From contig CAIYZZ010000111.1 in NCBI GenBank assembly GCA_903930805.1, positions 1 through 8,155 of the forward strand: 8,155 nucleotides of DNA, in the 5' to 3' direction. This DNA is from an uncultured Rhodocyclaceae bacterium. GTDB lineage: Bacteria; Pseudomonadota; Gammaproteobacteria; Burkholderiales; Rhodocyclaceae. Made by a program: the position numbers and the translations under genes. The notes under the pieces were generated by a model. That model had not been told where the DNA came from, ran no database searches, and saw only the letters and a list, made by a program, of their open reading frames with translations. Shown piece after piece: positions 5,298-8,155 of the stretch. Within the stretch, counting starts at the first letter, position 1. Every line of letters starts with the position of its first letter.

Positions 5298-8155
5298 ATG
5301 GCTCAGTTCAAGACTTCAGGGAGTGTTCGCATGGCTGCACGTCCGCGCATGAAAATAATGGCTGCCTGTATCGGCGTCGCCCTCGCCCAGTGGGGCGCCG
5401 GTTCCGCCATCGCCGATTCGGCCATCGGTGTCGATACTGCCCTCGGTAACGCGCTTAACCCGCCGGGGCGCTCTGCCGTGCCGCGGCCACTGGCTGAGGA
5501 TGGCTACGATACCGTGCGCCACTCACCGTCAGGCCAGCTCTATGGGGTTCCCTATGACGTCTCGGGCGAGGCCAACAAGACCGAGGGTGGCTGGGAATAC
5601 ACCGGCGGTGTCGAAGCCGGTTTTCTCGGCGGGGACGGCAACAAAAAGAATGCACAGATGCGCAAGTACATGGATCTGAAGAATGGTGCCTACCTAAACT
5701 ATTTCGAGGTTGAGGCAGAAAAACCCGATACCGCCAATTTCATCCAGGCCTTCGGCGGTGGTACCGGGCAAAACGACCAGTTCTATGGCATGCAGTTCGG
5801 CCGCTATAACGACTGGAAGGTCAAGCTGTTCTATACCGAGACCCAGCACGTCTTCACCGACACCTGGAAGTCACTGTTTGCCGGCGAGGGCACGGGTTAT
5901 CTGACTACTGGGCTTGCCGGGCCGGTCGCCGTAAATACGGGCAATCCTACGGTTGGCACCGGTGCCTGTACTTCCCTTGCCCCGTGCTGGAGTTACGGCG
6001 GGAAAACATACTCGAATGCAACGGCCGTCGCCGCCATCAACGGTATTGCCGGAACCCCCGACGCTACGACGGGAGTTATCGCAACAGTTTCAGGCGCTAA
6101 TGCCACAGGCGCTACGCAATCCAACTTGGCGAAGGCCATCAGTGACAAACTGGCGGTGACGCCCGAGAGCGAATTGAGTCTGGTGCGCAAGAAGGGTGGT
6201 GCCCGGTTCGACATGACACTGGATAATTTCTGGAAGGGCTATGCCAGCTATAGCCAAGAGGAACGCAAAGGTGCGCGTCCCTTCGCCATGAACGAGGGCA
6301 ACCTTTCCTACGAAATTCCCGAACCGATCGATTACACCACCCATGAACTTCTGGCCGGCCTGCAGTATGCCGATTCGCTGACCCAAGCCAATCTGCGCGC
6401 TTCTTTCTCGATGTTCCGCAACAACATCGGTGTTCTGAATGTCATGGACCCCATGATGTCTGAAGCGACTCGCAATGCCGGGATTCAGGGGGCGACCTAC
6501 GACCTTTACCCCGATAATGATTCATTCAACTTGAAGGGTGAATTCGCACGTTCGTTACCCGATTTCTACAAGGGGCGTTTTACTGCTGCGGTCTCATGGG
6601 GGACCAACCGGCAAAACGATAATTTGCTCTCGCCGATTTCCCCGTTCCAGAACACCCAGCTCGCAGCGGCAGGCATTACCACCCTGTCAGGCAACAATAT
6701 TCCCTATGCCGCAAACAGCGCACTGGTTTCGAACTGGAACACCCCTGCTGCATTGAGCCAGCACAGCGCCGACCAGCGTATCGACAACAAGCTGCTCGAC
6801 CTGGGCCTGTCTGTCCGGCCAACGGATGATCTCAGCATGAAAGGGTCGTACCGCTACTACGAGACGGAGAATAAGGGTGGCTATATGGCGTACAACCCAC
6901 TCACCGGACAATTCGGCCGGGGGATAGCTGATGCCAACGGGCTCACCAACCTGGATACGATAGTCGGACTGAGACCCGGGGCTACTCCTCTAACTGCCGG
7001 GAGTTGCTATGTGCCGCCCGGATATCCTGCTGTGCCGGGTTGTACCTTTGGAGCGGTGGCAGCCAATGGTTCCAACGTTCCTGTCTTCGGTCAGGCGCGC
7101 TCGACCAAGCAGACGAACTACGGATTATCTTCGGACTACGACCTGACCAAAACCAGCAGCCTCAATGCAGCCATCGAGCGGGAAGAGTTCAAGCGCGATT
7201 TCCGGGAGCGTGACAAGACCTGGGAGGACAAGATCAAGGTCGGTTACGTCAACCGTGCCCTGACGGTCGAGGAAATCCCCCTCACTTTGCGCGCATCTTA
7301 TGAGAACGATCGCCGGCGTGGTAGCGATTACCGCTTCCGGACGTTTGAAGATTTGGGCACCGGGCTTCCCGGTCTTACCGTAGCGGAGCAGATTGCTGCC
7401 TATCAGGCGGTCAATCCCACTGTGGCTAGTAACGTCACCCCTACGGGCTACGCAGCCTGGAACGCCAACCTGTTTAACCGCTACTCTTATTATTTCCGGA
7501 AGTACGATCAGGCCGACCGTGACCAGAACATCCTGAATACCCGGCTGAACATTCTGGCTCGGGAAGATCTGGATGTAGGGGCGACCTTCCAGTACAAGAC
7601 CATCAAGTATCCCGACAGCTATTACGGTCAGGAGAAGGACGATCAAAATTCGCTGACGCTGGATCTCAATTACCAACCGGCGACAGACCAATCGTTCTAC
7701 ACCTTCTATTCCTTCCAGCAAGGCAAGAAGTCGATGGCCCTGAACTCGGGCGTTGCTTCGGCTACCAATACGGCCTGCGCGACAGCGGGGCAATCTTTGG
7801 CCAACTTGTCCGTGTTCGGCTATTCGGCCTGTTCGGACGGCATCGGCAACAACGGCGGTCGCCCGCTGACGTCATCCTGGCGGGCGGATACCGAGGACCA
7901 GAACGATGTTTTCGGAGCTGGCTTCCAGCAAGGCTTTGGCACCATACGCTTCGGGGTTGATTACACATACTCTTACAGCACCACCGATGTCAGGTACAAG
8001 TACGGGAGCACTTCGCTTTCCAACGTAGCCGGCACGCAAGCTGCGATGGCCTTGGCTACCGGCAGTGCGCTGCCCAGCATGACGACCACCCAGCACATCC
8101 TGAATTTCAACCTCATCATCCCGATCGACAAGAAAATGGCGGTACGCCTGTTCGA
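5298..8155 (+). CDS. mtrB: MtrB/PioB-family decaheme-associated outer-membrane barrel, 3'-truncated
   Basis: The frame is open from ATG 5298 to the window end (952 codons, no stop). MtrB/PioB proteins form a large outer-membrane beta-barrel that sheathes the decaheme cytochrome, and the gene directly follows that cytochrome gene. The N-terminus has a signal peptide (hydrophobic about 20-33, cleavage after SAIA near residue 39). The remainder shows alternating polar/aromatic strands separated by long loops, as in WEYTGGVEAGFLG, LNYFEVEAEKP and LKGSYRYYETENKGGY. The GGGAGAG at 5286-5292 supports the 5298 start, but ATG 5331 also has a site (AGGGAG, 5318-5323) and would give a more normal signal-peptide n-region. 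Known MtrB/PioB proteins are about 650-800 residues; this exceeds 950 and is unfinished. The extra length is partly in Ala/Thr/Gly-rich loops (about 203-290). Six mature cysteines form three close pairs. The N-terminal CXXC of Shewanella MtrB is absent. The frame was followed through without frameshift. Confidence 0.92.
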   Translation, partial: MAQFKTSGSVRMAARPRMKIMAACIGVALAQWGAGSAIADSAIGVDTALGNALNPPGRSAVPRPLAEDGYDTVRHSPSGQLYGVPYDVSGEANKTEGGWEYTGGVEAGFLGGDGNKKNAQMRKYMDLKNGAYLNYFEVEAEKPDTANFIQAFGGGTGQNDQFYGMQFGRYNDWKVKLFYTETQHVFTDTWKSLFAGEGTGYLTTGLAGPVAVNTGNPTVGTGACTSLAPCWSYGGKTYSNATAVAAINGIAGTPDATTGVIATVSGANATGATQSNLAKAISDKLAVTPESELSLVRKKGGARFDMTLDNFWKGYASYSQEERKGARPFAMNEGNLSYEIPEPIDYTTHELLAGLQYADSLTQANLRASFSMFRNNIGVLNVMDPMMSEATRNAGIQGATYDLYPDNDSFNLKGEFARSLPDFYKGRFTAAVSWGTNRQNDNLLSPISPFQNTQLAAAGITTLSGNNIPYAANSALVSNWNTPAALSQHSADQRIDNKLLDLGLSVRPTDDLSMKGSYRYYETENKGGYMAYNPLTGQFGRGIADANGLTNLDTIVGLRPGATPLTAGSCYVPPGYPAVPGCTFGAVAANGSNVPVFGQARSTKQTNYGLSSDYDLTKTSSLNAAIEREEFKRDFRERDKTWEDKIKVGYVNRALTVEEIPLTLRASYENDRRRGSDYRFRTFEDLGTGLPGLTVAEQIAAYQAVNPTVASNVTPTGYAAWNANLFNRYSYYFRKYDQADRDQNILNTRLNILAREDLDVGATFQYKTIKYPDSYYGQEKDDQNSLTLDLNYQPATDQSFYTFYSFQQGKKSMALNSGVASATNTACATAGQSLANLSVFGYSACSDGIGNNGGRPLTSSWRADTEDQNDVFGAGFQQGFGTIRFGVDYTYSYSTTDVRYKYGSTSLSNVAGTQAAMALATGSALPSMTTTQHILNFNLIIPIDKKMAVRLF

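Noticed and set aside
7125..7793. Minus-strand open frame of 222 codons opposite the barrel gene.
   Set aside because: It lies fully inside the intact barrel gene in antisense. The hydrophobic Val/Ile/Leu/Arg-rich translation is typical of a shadow of polar, aromatic barrel sequence.

Overview
This is a G+C-rich proteobacterial window, most likely betaproteobacterial (Rhodocyclales- or Gallionellales-like). That placement rests on codon use, a TldD that ends in the usual proteobacterial way, a Tat-exported HiPIP, and a QseBC/PmrAB-type two-component system. It is an inference from style and family, not a database match.

Layout, left to right. (1) Positions 1-1305 (+) hold the 3' nine-tenths of tldD, a housekeeping metalloprotease. 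(2) A 179-bp gap leads to a small gene at 1485-1760 (+) for a Tat-secreted high-potential iron-sulfur protein (HiPIP). (3) On the minus strand, converging on the HiPIP gene with only 32 bp between stops, lies a two-component operon. The response regulator is at 4029-3367 and the sensor kinase at 3370-1793; they overlap as GTGA. (4) A 225-bp divergent intergenic region (4030-4254) carries TTAAG-type repeats that resemble binding sites of this regulator class. (5) On the plus strand follows an operon for a periplasmic decaheme cytochrome of the MtrA/PioA/MtoA/DmsE family (4255-5277). After 20 bp comes an unusually large MtrB/PioB-family outer-membrane barrel (5298 to beyond the window end).

How the genes may work together. 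MtrA-type cytochromes sit inside MtrB-type barrels and carry electrons across the outer membrane. A HiPIP is a soluble periplasmic one-electron carrier. Decaheme cytochrome, barrel and HiPIP are the same three protein classes as PioA, PioB and PioC of phototrophic Fe(II) oxidation in Rhodopseudomonas. Here the HiPIP gene is separated from the other two by a divergently oriented two-component system. The most interesting reading is a locally regulated outer-membrane electron conduit, possibly for uptake of electrons from Fe(II) or another extracellular donor. The kinase has acidic periplasmic residues that could sense a metal. The direction of electron flow, the signal and the operator are inferences; the gene identities are well supported.
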